64,000 nt of DNA from Idiomarina abyssalis (GTDB lineage: Bacteria; Pseudomonadota; Gammaproteobacteria; Enterobacterales; Alteromonadaceae). Location of the stretch: the NCBI RefSeq assembly GCF_900116625.1, contig NZ_FPBE01000005.1, positions 1-64,000 on the forward strand, read 5' to 3'. Both the position numbers and the translations under genes were made by a program. This document shows, in pieces, positions 18,303 through 26,926 of this stretch (position 1 is the first letter of the stretch; each line of letters starts with the position of its first letter). Below the pieces are notes generated by a model that did not search any database, had not been told where the DNA came from, and saw only the letters and a program-made list of their open reading frames with translations.

Positions 18303-20087
18303 ATGTCAACGAGCGATAACCGCCGGGCACTCATTTCACTCATTGATAATCAACAATTGTATCCCCTCTTTCAGCCCGTTGTTGATACTACCCGCGGTTG
18401 TGTGATTGGTCATGAATCCCTTATTAGGGGGCCTAAAGGCCATGTTCTGGAGTTTCCCGATAAACTGTTCTCGGTTGCTCACGAAAGCGATTTACTCTCA
18501 GAGCTTGAGCTTGCCTGTCGTTACGCCGCGATAAAAGAGTTTCAGCGCCGAGGTGTGACCGGCAAACTGTTTTTAAACGCAAACCCCAACGTTTTAAAAG
18601 ATGACTCCCACCCCCATGGTTCAACATTACGACTGTCACAGCAGCTGGGACTGGATCCTCACCAAATTGTTATTGAAATATCAGAGCGATATCCAATAGA
18701 GGATACCGAAAACCTGAAAGAAGCCATTATTCATTACCGTCAATTAGGCTTTATGATAGCCATCGACGACTTAGGTGCCGGCTATTCTGGCTTAAAGCTT
18801 TGGTCTGAGCTGCATCCTGATTACGTTAAAATTGACCGCTATTTCATTCAGGATATTCATGAGTCGTCGGTTAAACGGGTGTTTGTTCAAAGCATTCTCT
18901 CGCTGGCAAAAAATATACAAACGAAAGTTATTGCTGAGGGGATTGAAACCAAAGATGAGCTTGAACAGCTTCACGCATTAGGCATTAAGCACTGCCAGGG
19001 CTATCTGTTCGGTAGGCCTGCCAAGTTGCCTGCGAGAGATGTAAACACATCCCTTTTAAATACATATCAGCCTACTAAAAGCAGCTACCACGAAACTATC
19101 GCCAGCGTTGTTAATTCACTGGAAACTATTGCTGATGATGAACCGGCACTAGAGGCACTCAACCGTTTTACCAAGAATGCCTCATTGTCGTTACTTCCGG
19201 TCACCCGATACCAGCAAGTGGTAGGCGTGCTTCGCAGAGAAAAACTGTTAGAGCGTTTTTCCGGCTCTTATGGGCATGCCTTAAATGCCAGCAAGCACGT
19301 TGTGCATATTATGGAAAAAGAACCGATAGCTGTTGATTGGCGAGCATCGTTAGAAGACGTCAGTCAGTTAATCACTGAGCACGAAGAAACCGATGTCTAT
19401 CAACATATTATCGTCACTCGCAATAACAGATATTACGGCGTAGCTTCTATAAAGAGCTTACTGCGGAAAATAACTGAGCTAAAAATTAATGATGCCCGAC
19501 ATGCCAATCCCTTAACTCAATTGCCCGGTAATGTAGCTATAAATCGGGTTATCAACGAAAAGTTGAAAGCTCAAACCCCATTTAGTGTCGCCTACTTCGA
19601 TTTAAACCACTTCAAGCCCTATAACGATATTTATGGCTACGAGCAAGGTGATCAAGTGATCAAGTGGGTTGCTCAGCTACTGCAGAAACGCCTTACAGGG
19701 TGCAGTAACTTTGTCGGTCATATTGGTGGTGATGACTTTGTTGTAATATTTGATCACTCAGCGGGAAATGCAGGTCTCGTTGAAAACAGCTGTAAAAACG
19801 TTATTGAGCTGTTTGATAGGGATGTCATTCAGTTTTATCAAGAGGAACATATAAAGCTTGGCGGCATTAAGGCAGTTAACCGAGAGGGTCACCCAACATT
19901 CTTTTCTTTATTGAGCATTGCCGTTGGAGTGGTCAGCCCAGACGCTAAACTTTGTGAGTCGCACCATGACGTTGCCTTACTAGCAACCGAGGCCAAGAAA
20001 GAAGCAAAGCGTTTTGGCGGCAGCCATTGTTACCTTTGCCACCGCCAAGCCCCCAGACGCTTAAAGCTTGTTAGTTCACATTCTTAA
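18303..20087 (+). CDS. EAL-CBS-GGDEF cyclic di-GMP signalling protein
   Basis: 594 residues, no transmembrane segment. The N-terminal EAL domain (about 10-250) has the variant GHESLIRG for EAL, the glutamate in IEISERYP, the DDLGAGYSG metal site, KIDRYF and AEGIE, so phosphodiesterase activity is plausible. Then comes a CBS-pair-like region (about 270-400) that could bind a nucleotide, and a C-terminal GGDEF domain with GGDDF (Glu to Asp) at about residue 485, so cyclase activity is uncertain. The start at 18303 has AGGAGG four bases upstream; earlier in-frame starts overlap that site. Translation is probably controlled by the leader hairpin after purD. Confidence 0.9.
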   Translation: MSTSDNRRALISLIDNQQLYPLFQPVVDTTRGCVIGHESLIRGPKGHVLEFPDKLFSVAHESDLLSELELACRYAAIKEFQRRGVTGKLFLNANPNVLKDDSHPHGSTLRLSQQLGLDPHQIVIEISERYPIEDTENLKEAIIHYRQLGFMIAIDDLGAGYSGLKLWSELHPDYVKIDRYFIQDIHESSVKRVFVQSILSLAKNIQTKVIAEGIETKDELEQLHALGIKHCQGYLFGRPAKLPARDVNTSLLNTYQPTKSSYHETIASVVNSLETIADDEPALEALNRFTKNASLSLLPVTRYQQVVGVLRREKLLERFSGSYGHALNASKHVVHIMEKEPIAVDWRASLEDVSQLITEHEETDVYQHIIVTRNNRYYGVASIKSLLRKITELKINDARHANPLTQLPGNVAINRVINEKLKAQTPFSVAYFDLNHFKPYNDIYGYEQGDQVIKWVAQLLQKRLTGCSNFVGHIGGDDFVVIFDHSAGNAGLVENSCKNVIELFDRDVIQFYQEEHIKLGGIKAVNREGHPTFFSLLSIAVGVVSPDAKLCESHHDVALLATEAKKEAKRFGGSHCYLCHRQAPRRLKLVSSHS

Positions 20088-20449
20088 TCTTCGACAATCA
20101 AATCGTCTTCTGTGTCAGACGATGAGCCTAATGAGTCATCCGCAAACTTACCTTTGCCATACATACTGGCGACTTTAGGACGGTGAATACGCGCCTGATA
20201 TTTGGCCCAGGCTTTTTCAACCGGGGTAGCAGGCGCTTGCTCGCCTTTTGCAGCAGCCAGTAAGTCGATATCCTCTTGAGAAGTCGGTTTAAACTCTCCA
20301 TTAAGCATGGCGGTAATTAAACAACCGTAGTGTGTCAATGCATCGCTTTCCCGGATAGAAAAATCGCCCGAACGAGCGAAGCCATAAGGGTAGTTGCGGA
20401 AATCGTTAAACGGTTTCTTCAATAATAACTCTCGGGTAATAATGGTCAT
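20084..20449 (-). CDS. maoP: Macrodomain Ori organisation protein MaoP (DUF413, YifE)
   Basis: 121 residues. The conserved core NYPYGFARSGDFSIRES, followed by THYG and the KAWAKYQARIHRPK motif, matches E. coli MaoP/YifE, which with the maoS site is needed to organise the Ori macrodomain. The C-terminal tail is Ser/Asp/Glu-rich and variable, as in the family. GGAAGGG precedes the start. It is a single gene whose 3' end overlaps the convergent EAL-CBS-GGDEF gene by four bases. Confidence 0.9.
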   Translation of the reverse strand: MTIITRELLLKKPFNDFRNYPYGFARSGDFSIRESDALTHYGCLITAMLNGEFKPTSQEDIDLLAAAKGEQAPATPVEKAWAKYQARIHRPKVASMYGKGKFADDSLGSSSDTEDDLIVED

Positions 20450-20621
20450 GATAAGCCCTTCCTACAGACTAAAACCGAACAAAAAGCCTGTCGTTATTTA
20501 CGACAAAAACGATATAGAGCCATACTGAGAATTTGTCAATGAAAATGTTTGTAAAACGCGTTTTAAATAAGTGCGGTAATGCCTATAAATAACAGGAGTT
20601 AACTCATAAGGAGGAATGCCC

Positions 20622-21620
20622 ATGCGTTTATTTGCATACACTACGTTAGCTTTGGCGACAGTAACGCTAGCCGCTTGTGGCGGTTCAGATGATGACCCGA
20701 CCACACCGGATACTGCTCAGTTGACTTTAGGAGTAAGTGACGCGCCTGTCGATAACGCAGAGTCCGTGGTTGCCTGCTTTAATGCCGTGGAGCTCACTGG
20801 AAACGGAAATGGAACGCAGACATTTACGGTTGGCGATGATTTAGAAGCACCTGAAGAGAATGACCTTTGCCTAGACGAGGAAGGTAACCCAATTCCTAAT
20901 ACAATAGGCATCGACTTACTTGAATTTACTGGTAACGAGTCGATGGTGTTTCTCGAAAACGCAGAAATTGAAGCCGGTCAATATGGACAACTCAGATTGG
21001 TGATGGCCGACGGCTCGTACATCATGACTGACACAAATGGCGATGGAGAAGCTGAGCAAGTACCTGTCCAAGTGCCATCCAATGAACTTAAACTCGATGG
21101 ATTCATAGCTGATGCAGGCGGTAACCTTAACTTCACTGTTGAGTTTGATCTACGCCATGCAATGACCAACCCGGTCGGTCAAGCACACTATATTCTGAAG
21201 CCACGCGGTGTTCGCTTAGTTGATAACTCAGCGGTTGGCCACTTGAAAGGTACAGTAGCCGAAGGCGCTCTGCTGTTTAATGAAGCCTGCACTGTCGCAC
21301 CTGAAGATGAATCGCAGCCAGTTGCTTACGTTTACCTTTATAAAGGCAGCGATTTAGAAGCTTCAGCGTTAGCCGACAACGGCGGTAGCGAAGAGAATGA
21401 GCCGTACGCGAGCACAGCGGTTTATTTTGACGGGGTTGATACCTATGACTTCGCTATGGGTTTCGTTGCGACCGGCGAGTACACCGCTGCGTTAACTTGT
21501 AATAATACGGATGACCCAGAAGCAGATGATGACATAGAGTTTTTCCTAACTGAAAATGTCACCATTGAAGCATCAAGTGAACCAGTAGAACTCGAGTTTA
21601 TTGGTGCCGCAAGCGAATAA
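20622..21620 (+). CDS. DUF4382 family lipoprotein
   Basis: 332 residues. Lipoprotein signal ending TLAAC with Cys19 as anchor, then an acidic spacer (GGSDDDPTTPDT). Residues 30-190 show the DUF4382 pattern (LTLGVSDAPVDNAESV, then FNAVELTG), a beta-sandwich domain of unknown function common in surface proteins of marine bacteria. The second half is a further beta-rich, strongly acidic domain. The ATG at 20622 lies seven bases after GGAGG, while the ATG at 20616 is only one base away and is rejected. No metal or sugar motif is recognised. Confidence 0.83.
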   Translation: MRLFAYTTLALATVTLAACGGSDDDPTTPDTAQLTLGVSDAPVDNAESVVACFNAVELTGNGNGTQTFTVGDDLEAPEENDLCLDEEGNPIPNTIGIDLLEFTGNESMVFLENAEIEAGQYGQLRLVMADGSYIMTDTNGDGEAEQVPVQVPSNELKLDGFIADAGGNLNFTVEFDLRHAMTNPVGQAHYILKPRGVRLVDNSAVGHLKGTVAEGALLFNEACTVAPEDESQPVAYVYLYKGSDLEASALADNGGSEENEPYASTAVYFDGVDTYDFAMGFVATGEYTAALTCNNTDDPEADDDIEFFLTENVTIEASSEPVELEFIGAASE

Positions 21621-21637
21621 CTCATTTCGCAGTTTTA

Positions 21638-21663
21638 GGCAGCAGGGACGCTGCCTTTTTCTT
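21638..21663 (+). terminator. Rho-independent terminator of the DUF4382 gene
   Basis: GGCAGC, six-base loop, GCTGCC, then TTTTTCTT, 18 bases past the stop and just before the convergent Nramp-family gene. Confidence 0.85.
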
Positions 21664-21674
21664 ATTTTAGAGGG

Positions 21675-22895
21675 CTAAAAAGCTCCGAACGCTGAACCTA
21701 AACTTCTGACACTCAGTACAATTGAAATGATAAACACCATTGCCGCTAACAGGTTTTGCCACCAGGAATTGCGATTCTGACCCAATAAACTTCCCCAGCT
21801 CAACCACCATAAAAAGCCCACAATAACAGGCAGCAAAATCCCATTAGCGACCTGCGCAAACCAAATAACGGTGACAGGCTCTATGCCAAGGCTGGAAATA
21901 GCTACGCCCAACACCAAAATACTCAACCAGACCGTCCTAAAGGCCCTGCTCTTCAAATTCACTGACCACCCCATAATACCATTTAGCGCATAGGCGCTTG
22001 CTAAAGGGGCCGTTGTCGCCGAAGAAATTCCCGCAGCAAACAGACCAATTGCCATTAGATACGTTGCGGCATCACCAAACAGAGGCTCTAAGGAGACGGC
22101 TAAATCGGCAGCACTGGAAATTGTAATTTGGTGACCAAAAAACGCCGATGCGGCAGTCGCCACAATTGCCATGGATATTAAGCCGCCTAATGGAATGGAA
22201 ACAAATAAGTCGCGACGAACTGCTGGCAAATCACTGGTTGACTGCCATTTTTTAGAAATGCTGGAGGCATGAAGAAAGATATTATAAGGCACAACCGTTG
22301 TGCCAATGAGCGCAACCACAGTAAGCGTCGCTCCCGAAGGCATGCTGAGCACGAAAATACCGTTAAATACACCAGCCCAGTCAGGATCGGTCAAAAAGAA
22401 CGTACCTAGAAATGCGATACTCATAAGGAGCACCATGGCAATTAACGACTTCTCGATAACCCGAGCATTACCCGACCAAAGTACCAGAAAGGCCACAACA
22501 CCAATAACCACTGCCCAGGCATTGCTTAGCCATTTATCAACTAATGGCACAGGACCTAGCAGTTCAAAAGCTCCTAAACTCGCACCAGATAAGTTTCCGC
22601 CCTGGTAAACGCTGTTGCCAATGGCTATTGCACTGAAAATAAGCAAAAGAGCTAACCACCGCAACCAGCCCGCGGTCAGGTTATTTCGGATATTCTCGCC
22701 CAGCCCAGCTTGAGTCACTAACCCAATGCGAGCCGACATTTCTTGCAAGATAAGACAAGCGAAAACAGAAAAAACTAAAGCCCATAACAAAGCATAGCCA
22801 TAATTAGCACCGGCTAACGACGCCGTAACAACAGTTCCGGGGCCGATGAAAGCGGCAGCGACCAGCGCGCCGGGGCCAAACTGAGATAGCTTCAT
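21675..22895 (-). CDS. Nramp-family transporter with divergent metal site
   Basis: 406 residues with about eleven hydrophobic helices and an overall Nramp (SLC11/MntH) layout, including LQEMSARIGLVT. The canonical TM1 motif DPGN is replaced by GPGT (residues 18-21). The TM6 MPHxxYLHS motif reads VPYNIFLHAS (residues 202-211), so the Asp, Asn and Met metal ligands are all missing. Such GPGT proteins are usually annotated as divalent metal transporters, but the substrate cannot be read by analogy with MntH. The start overlaps the stop of the upstream TPR-GGDEF gene (ATGA), so the two are coupled. Confidence 0.87.
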   Translation of the reverse strand: MKLSQFGPGALVAAAFIGPGTVVTASLAGANYGYALLWALVFSVFACLILQEMSARIGLVTQAGLGENIRNNLTAGWLRWLALLLIFSAIAIGNSVYQGGNLSGASLGAFELLGPVPLVDKWLSNAWAVVIGVVAFLVLWSGNARVIEKSLIAMVLLMSIAFLGTFFLTDPDWAGVFNGIFVLSMPSGATLTVVALIGTTVVPYNIFLHASSISKKWQSTSDLPAVRRDLFVSIPLGGLISMAIVATAASAFFGHQITISSAADLAVSLEPLFGDAATYLMAIGLFAAGISSATTAPLASAYALNGIMGWSVNLKSRAFRTVWLSILVLGVAISSLGIEPVTVIWFAQVANGILLPVIVGFLWWLSWGSLLGQNRNSWWQNLLAAMVFIISIVLSVRSLGSAFGAF

Positions 22896-24988
22896 GAGGG
22901 GTCTTGAGGCGCTTCAGGACCCTCAATGGTTTCCATAGAGATCCATTTATTACTTAATGCCTCAGACAAGTCGGTTTCCAGTATTGCCTGGGCCTCTTCA
23001 TAAGACACATGCAACTCAGTAACCCCACAAGCACGGTTTCTTCCGTGCGCTTTGCCCATATACAACGCCATATCAGCAACCTGAAGTACTTTTTCCCAAT
23101 CCATTTGTTTCTCTGAAACACCCGAGAAAGGTAGGCGAATAAAACCAATAGTGGTTGTCACTGGAATTTCATAACCTTCATACCTAACAGGCTTTTTAGC
23201 CAGTTCATTCAGTATGCGCTCACTCAGCTCTTTTAGGTTTTCATCATCGACATTGCGAACCAGGAATAGAAACTCCTCCCCGCCCCAGCGTATCAGTTTG
23301 TCGCTGTCTCGGCAGATCATCTGCAGGCGTCGGCTAACTTCGGCCAACACTTCATCCCCCGCTGCATGCCCGTATTGATCGTTTATGCGTTTGAAAAAGT
23401 CGAGGTCAAGCAGAATTAAGCCATCGGACTGAGTCGCGGCATCACGGCGCTCGCCATGTTTCTTGCGCTCATCCATTTCTTTTTGCAGTGCGCGCCTATT
23501 CCACAAGCCTGTGAGCGGGTCTTTTAAGGACTGATCGGCCAACATACTGTTCGCCGCTTTTAAGCGTAGGTTCGCTTTTCGTGCTTTTCGATACATGATG
23601 AATACGAAAACAGTAGCAAATAACGCCACAACACCAAGCAACAACCAAATCATATTCCGCTGTTGGTTTATTTCCAACAATTGCTCTTTAAGTTCATTTT
23701 GACGTTCTAATAACTCAATTTGTTGCTCTTTGTCTTTGGTTTCATAAAGTTGTTGCAGGTTTGCGAGGTTTTTTTGCTGATCGCTTTGGTAGTGCTCCTT
23801 TGACAACGCAACCTGCTCTTTTAGAGTTTCTGCTTGTTTCTGATATAAGCCCGCAAATTCGTAAGCCTGAGCGAGTTCACCTAACATCGCTTCCACTTTT
23901 TTTGTTAACTCTTCGTCCCTGTAAAATTGAACGGCATCCGTCATTTCTTTTAGGCCCGCCTCAGTATTCCCCTGATGCACCTCAACAAACCCTAAATTAA
24001 AATGTATAGTTTGAGCCATCCAAACATCTTCAACCTCTTCAGCAAGCTCTAGCGCTTCTAGTAAATGGCTGCGTGCCTTCTCCCAGTCTTCTTCATACAT
24101 GTAATGATCGCCGAAATTATTCAGAATTGTCGGCAGCAAATAAATTCGGTCACCACTTTCGGCAGTATCATAGGCTTTTCTTAATGAATTCAGAGAGGCT
24201 TCCCTGTTACCCATACCGGCTTCTATATAAGATTTTTGAAGGTAGAAGTCCGGTAAATCATAAGTTAAGCCATTCTGTTTAGCATGCTCTATCGCTTTGT
24301 TAATGGTGCTTAGAGCACCTTCCCAGTTCTTCAGTTCGGACTGAATAACAGCGATAGAATAGTCTAGGTACTGCTGACGAATAGGGGTTCTTTCGTTGTT
24401 GGTTTCGCTAACAGCTTCCTGAGCAGCGAGCAAGTGACGCAGGGCATCGTCATACCTATTCCAGTCAGCATAAACACGAGAAATACGGTTGTGTGCAAAG
24501 TATCTAAGACGAGGCATGCGTGCGCTGGAAAGGTGAATCTCTATATCACTAAGTAATAAAAATGCTTCACCGTACTTGCCTTCGTATTGGAGCAGTTCCA
24601 GCTGTGTTGCTAAAGCTTCCACTTTTACATCAGCTAGCTCTGTATTTTCAGCAAGATTAAATAATTTATCCAGCGTTTCAAAAGCAAGCTCTGTATTGCC
24701 TTCATAATAGTGCCAGTAAGCTTCATAGCTCAACGCTCTGGCGCGAGTTGCAACCGGGGTTTCGCTAGAGATTTTTTCAAGAACGCCAAAAAGCAACGCT
24801 TTGGAATCGACGCCTTCTTCACCGCTAGTCGTAAGATACTTATCGAGCTGCTTCTCTATCGCCATATCAACCGGCACTCCGTTGATATTCTCAATAGGTG
24901 CCTGGTTTGCCTTAACCGCAAAGCTAAGTAGCAGCAATAATGACAAAGTAGCCCAAAAGTGAGCCCATTTATTGTTATTTTTATGCAT
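22892..24988 (-). CDS. TPR-containing membrane diguanylate cyclase
   Basis: 698 residues. Signal peptide or anchor (about 10-28), then around 400 residues of TPR-type helical repeats predicted to be periplasmic, a coiled-coil (about 400-440), one transmembrane helix (WLLLGVVALFATVFVFIMY, near 450) and a cytoplasmic GGDEF domain. The active-site loop is RWGGEEFLF, a functional variant, and DPLTGLWNRRALQKEM marks the domain start, so cyclic di-GMP synthesis is expected. The TPR part should sense a peptide or protein. It is first gene of an operon with the Nramp-family transporter. No clear Shine-Dalgarno is seen; a 12-base palindrome lies directly upstream. Confidence 0.92.
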   Translation of the reverse strand: MHKNNNKWAHFWATLSLLLLLSFAVKANQAPIENINGVPVDMAIEKQLDKYLTTSGEEGVDSKALLFGVLEKISSETPVATRARALSYEAYWHYYEGNTELAFETLDKLFNLAENTELADVKVEALATQLELLQYEGKYGEAFLLLSDIEIHLSSARMPRLRYFAHNRISRVYADWNRYDDALRHLLAAQEAVSETNNERTPIRQQYLDYSIAVIQSELKNWEGALSTINKAIEHAKQNGLTYDLPDFYLQKSYIEAGMGNREASLNSLRKAYDTAESGDRIYLLPTILNNFGDHYMYEEDWEKARSHLLEALELAEEVEDVWMAQTIHFNLGFVEVHQGNTEAGLKEMTDAVQFYRDEELTKKVEAMLGELAQAYEFAGLYQKQAETLKEQVALSKEHYQSDQQKNLANLQQLYETKDKEQQIELLERQNELKEQLLEINQQRNMIWLLLGVVALFATVFVFIMYRKARKANLRLKAANSMLADQSLKDPLTGLWNRRALQKEMDERKKHGERRDAATQSDGLILLDLDFFKRINDQYGHAAGDEVLAEVSRRLQMICRDSDKLIRWGGEEFLFLVRNVDDENLKELSERILNELAKKPVRYEGYEIPVTTTIGFIRLPFSGVSEKQMDWEKVLQVADMALYMGKAHGRNRACGVTELHVSYEEAQAILETDLSEALSNKWISMETIEGPEAPQDPS

Positions 24989-24991
24989 GGG

Positions 24992-25003
24992 AACGACGTC
25001 GTT
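24992..25003. promoter_or_regulatory. 12-base palindrome AACGACGTCGTT upstream of the TPR-GGDEF gene
   Basis: Perfect palindrome three bases upstream of the TPR-GGDEF start (24988), occupying the place where a ribosome site should be. On the minus strand a TATAAA lies just upstream. It could be an operator or a short hairpin limiting translation. No known regulator is recognised. Confidence 0.35.
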
Positions 25004-25081
25004 TCGTTTATAAATTAATCGCCGAGTTTACCCGAATTTTAACCATTGCACAAAATATACATCTGCGATAAAACGGATGTT

Positions 25082-26923
25082 ATGACAGAAACAAAAATTA
25101 ATTGGTCGAACGTTCTAAAATCGGGTCAGCGCATCTTTATCGGCTCTCATGCTGCGGTGCCAACAGCCTTAATTGACGACCTGATAGAGAACTCAAAAGA
25201 TCTGCACGATATTGAAATTGTGCAGCTTATGACGCTGTCCGATAACAAATGGGCAGAGCCGCAATATCAGCAACTTTTTAAGGTAAATACCTTTTTTATC
25301 GGTGGCGGTACAATTCGCAAAGCTGTCAACGAAGGCCGGGCTGATTACACGCCAAGCTTTATTTCAGACATACCCAACCTGTTCAATAATGGGATTTTGC
25401 CACTGGATGCAGCGTTGATTATGGTTGCTCCGGGCGATAAGTATGGCTATCACTCAATGGGCGTATCAGTTGATGTGGTGGCGGCTGCAGCCAAATCGGC
25501 AAAAACCGTGATAGCCCAGGTTAACCCGCAAATGCCTGTCACTTACGGACAGTCTTTTCTGCACACGAATCAAATTAATTACTTTTGGGAACATGCAGCA
25601 CCTCTGCCCGAACTGCCACCACCCAGCCTTGAAGACAGTAAAATCATTGAGCGGATAGGCCAATACATTGCCCTGCTGGTTGATAATGGCTCTACGCTTC
25701 AAATTGGTGTCGGTACTATTTGCGCTGCGGCACTGCGTTACTTAAGTAACCATAAGGACTTGGGCATTCACAGCGAACTTATTACTGACGACGTCATGCA
25801 TTTAATGCTCAAAGGAGTCATTAATAACCGCAAAAAAACCTTCCACCCGAATAAAATTGTGACCAGCTTCTGCATGGGGTCAAAAGCCCTTTATGACTTT
25901 GTTGACCACAACCCACATGTCGGTTTTTATCCCAGTGAATATGTAAATTCACCAGCAAACGTTGCCCGTAATGACAAATTAATAGCAATTAACAGCGCCA
26001 TTGAAGTGGATCTCACCGGACAAATCGTATCGGATTCTATTGGACACCAGTTTTACAGCGGTATTGGTGGGCAAGTGGACTTCAGTCGCGGGGCATCTTT
26101 AAGTAAAGGAGGTAAACCCGTTATCGCTCTGCCGTCAACAACACAAGACGGTAAAGTCTCGCGCATTGTTCCATTCATTCGGGAAGGCGCAGGTGTAGTA
26201 ACAACGCGCGGCCACGTTCACTATGTCGTCACCGAATTTGGCGTCGCTTCATTGCGTGGCAAAAGTATCCGCGAGAGAGCTATGGAGTTAATTCGGGTAG
26301 CTCACCCTAAATTCCGTAGTCACTTATTGCAGGAGGTTCGTAAACACTACTGGGTGCCACATTATCAGCAACAAACGCCGGTTGATGTGCCGGAGCTTGG
26401 CGACATTGGCTTTAAAAAACTCAAAATTAATAACGAATCTTTTGATTTAAGACCGCTTTATCCGTCGGATGAACGTCGGCTGCAAGAGTTCTTTTATTCT
26501 CATACGAAAGAAACACTGCAGCTACGTTACAACGCCGTACCCACAACCATGACCCGGGAAAAATCCTGCACCTTGGTCAGTGTTGACCAGTCGAAGGATC
26601 TAGCCTTGTGTATTGTGCATCAAAAAGGCTCTGCGGTTCAGATTCAGGCTGTTGGAAGGTATTACTTCATTGAGTCACAAAACAGCTGTGAAGTCGCTTT
26701 CGTGACCCGCGAAAAATACCAGGGGCGCGGCATGGCCGGCAAGCTATTAGATGAAATGATCCGCATAGCCCGGGAGCGCGGACTGGACAGTATGCAAGCC
26801 TATGTATTAGCCGCGAATAAACCCATGTTAAGTGTGTTTGAACGGGGCGGATTTAAGCGTCTACCCAGTGAAGAGCCCGGTGAAGTTTTGCTAAAACTCG
26901 ACCTTAAAGAAGGCAGTGAATAA
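25082..26923 (+). CDS. Acetyl-CoA hydrolase/CoA-transferase fused to a GNAT acetyltransferase domain
   Basis: 613 residues. Residues 1 to about 430 form the two-domain acetyl-CoA hydrolase/CoA-transferase fold, with GTIRKAVNEGRADYTP, EYVNSPANVARND and the signature FYSGIGGQVDFSRGA near 330-345. The last 160 residues are a GNAT domain with the acetyl-CoA pyrophosphate loop YQGRGMAGKLL near 550. This is a known but little-studied fusion. The start is the ATG at 25082; an upstream TTG frame at 25046 lacks a ribosome site. A histone-deacetylase-family gene follows after three bases, suggesting linked acylation and deacylation. Substrates unknown. Confidence 0.87.
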   Translation: MTETKINWSNVLKSGQRIFIGSHAAVPTALIDDLIENSKDLHDIEIVQLMTLSDNKWAEPQYQQLFKVNTFFIGGGTIRKAVNEGRADYTPSFISDIPNLFNNGILPLDAALIMVAPGDKYGYHSMGVSVDVVAAAAKSAKTVIAQVNPQMPVTYGQSFLHTNQINYFWEHAAPLPELPPPSLEDSKIIERIGQYIALLVDNGSTLQIGVGTICAAALRYLSNHKDLGIHSELITDDVMHLMLKGVINNRKKTFHPNKIVTSFCMGSKALYDFVDHNPHVGFYPSEYVNSPANVARNDKLIAINSAIEVDLTGQIVSDSIGHQFYSGIGGQVDFSRGASLSKGGKPVIALPSTTQDGKVSRIVPFIREGAGVVTTRGHVHYVVTEFGVASLRGKSIRERAMELIRVAHPKFRSHLLQEVRKHYWVPHYQQQTPVDVPELGDIGFKKLKINNESFDLRPLYPSDERRLQEFFYSHTKETLQLRYNAVPTTMTREKSCTLVSVDQSKDLALCIVHQKGSAVQIQAVGRYYFIESQNSCEVAFVTREKYQGRGMAGKLLDEMIRIARERGLDSMQAYVLAANKPMLSVFERGGFKRLPSEEPGEVLLKLDLKEGSE

Positions 26924-26926
26924 ATT

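Noticed and set aside
20553-20564. AAAACGCGTTTT palindrome ahead of the DUF4382 gene
   Set aside because: Perfect but short and AT-rich, with no promoter element at a sensible distance; likely chance.
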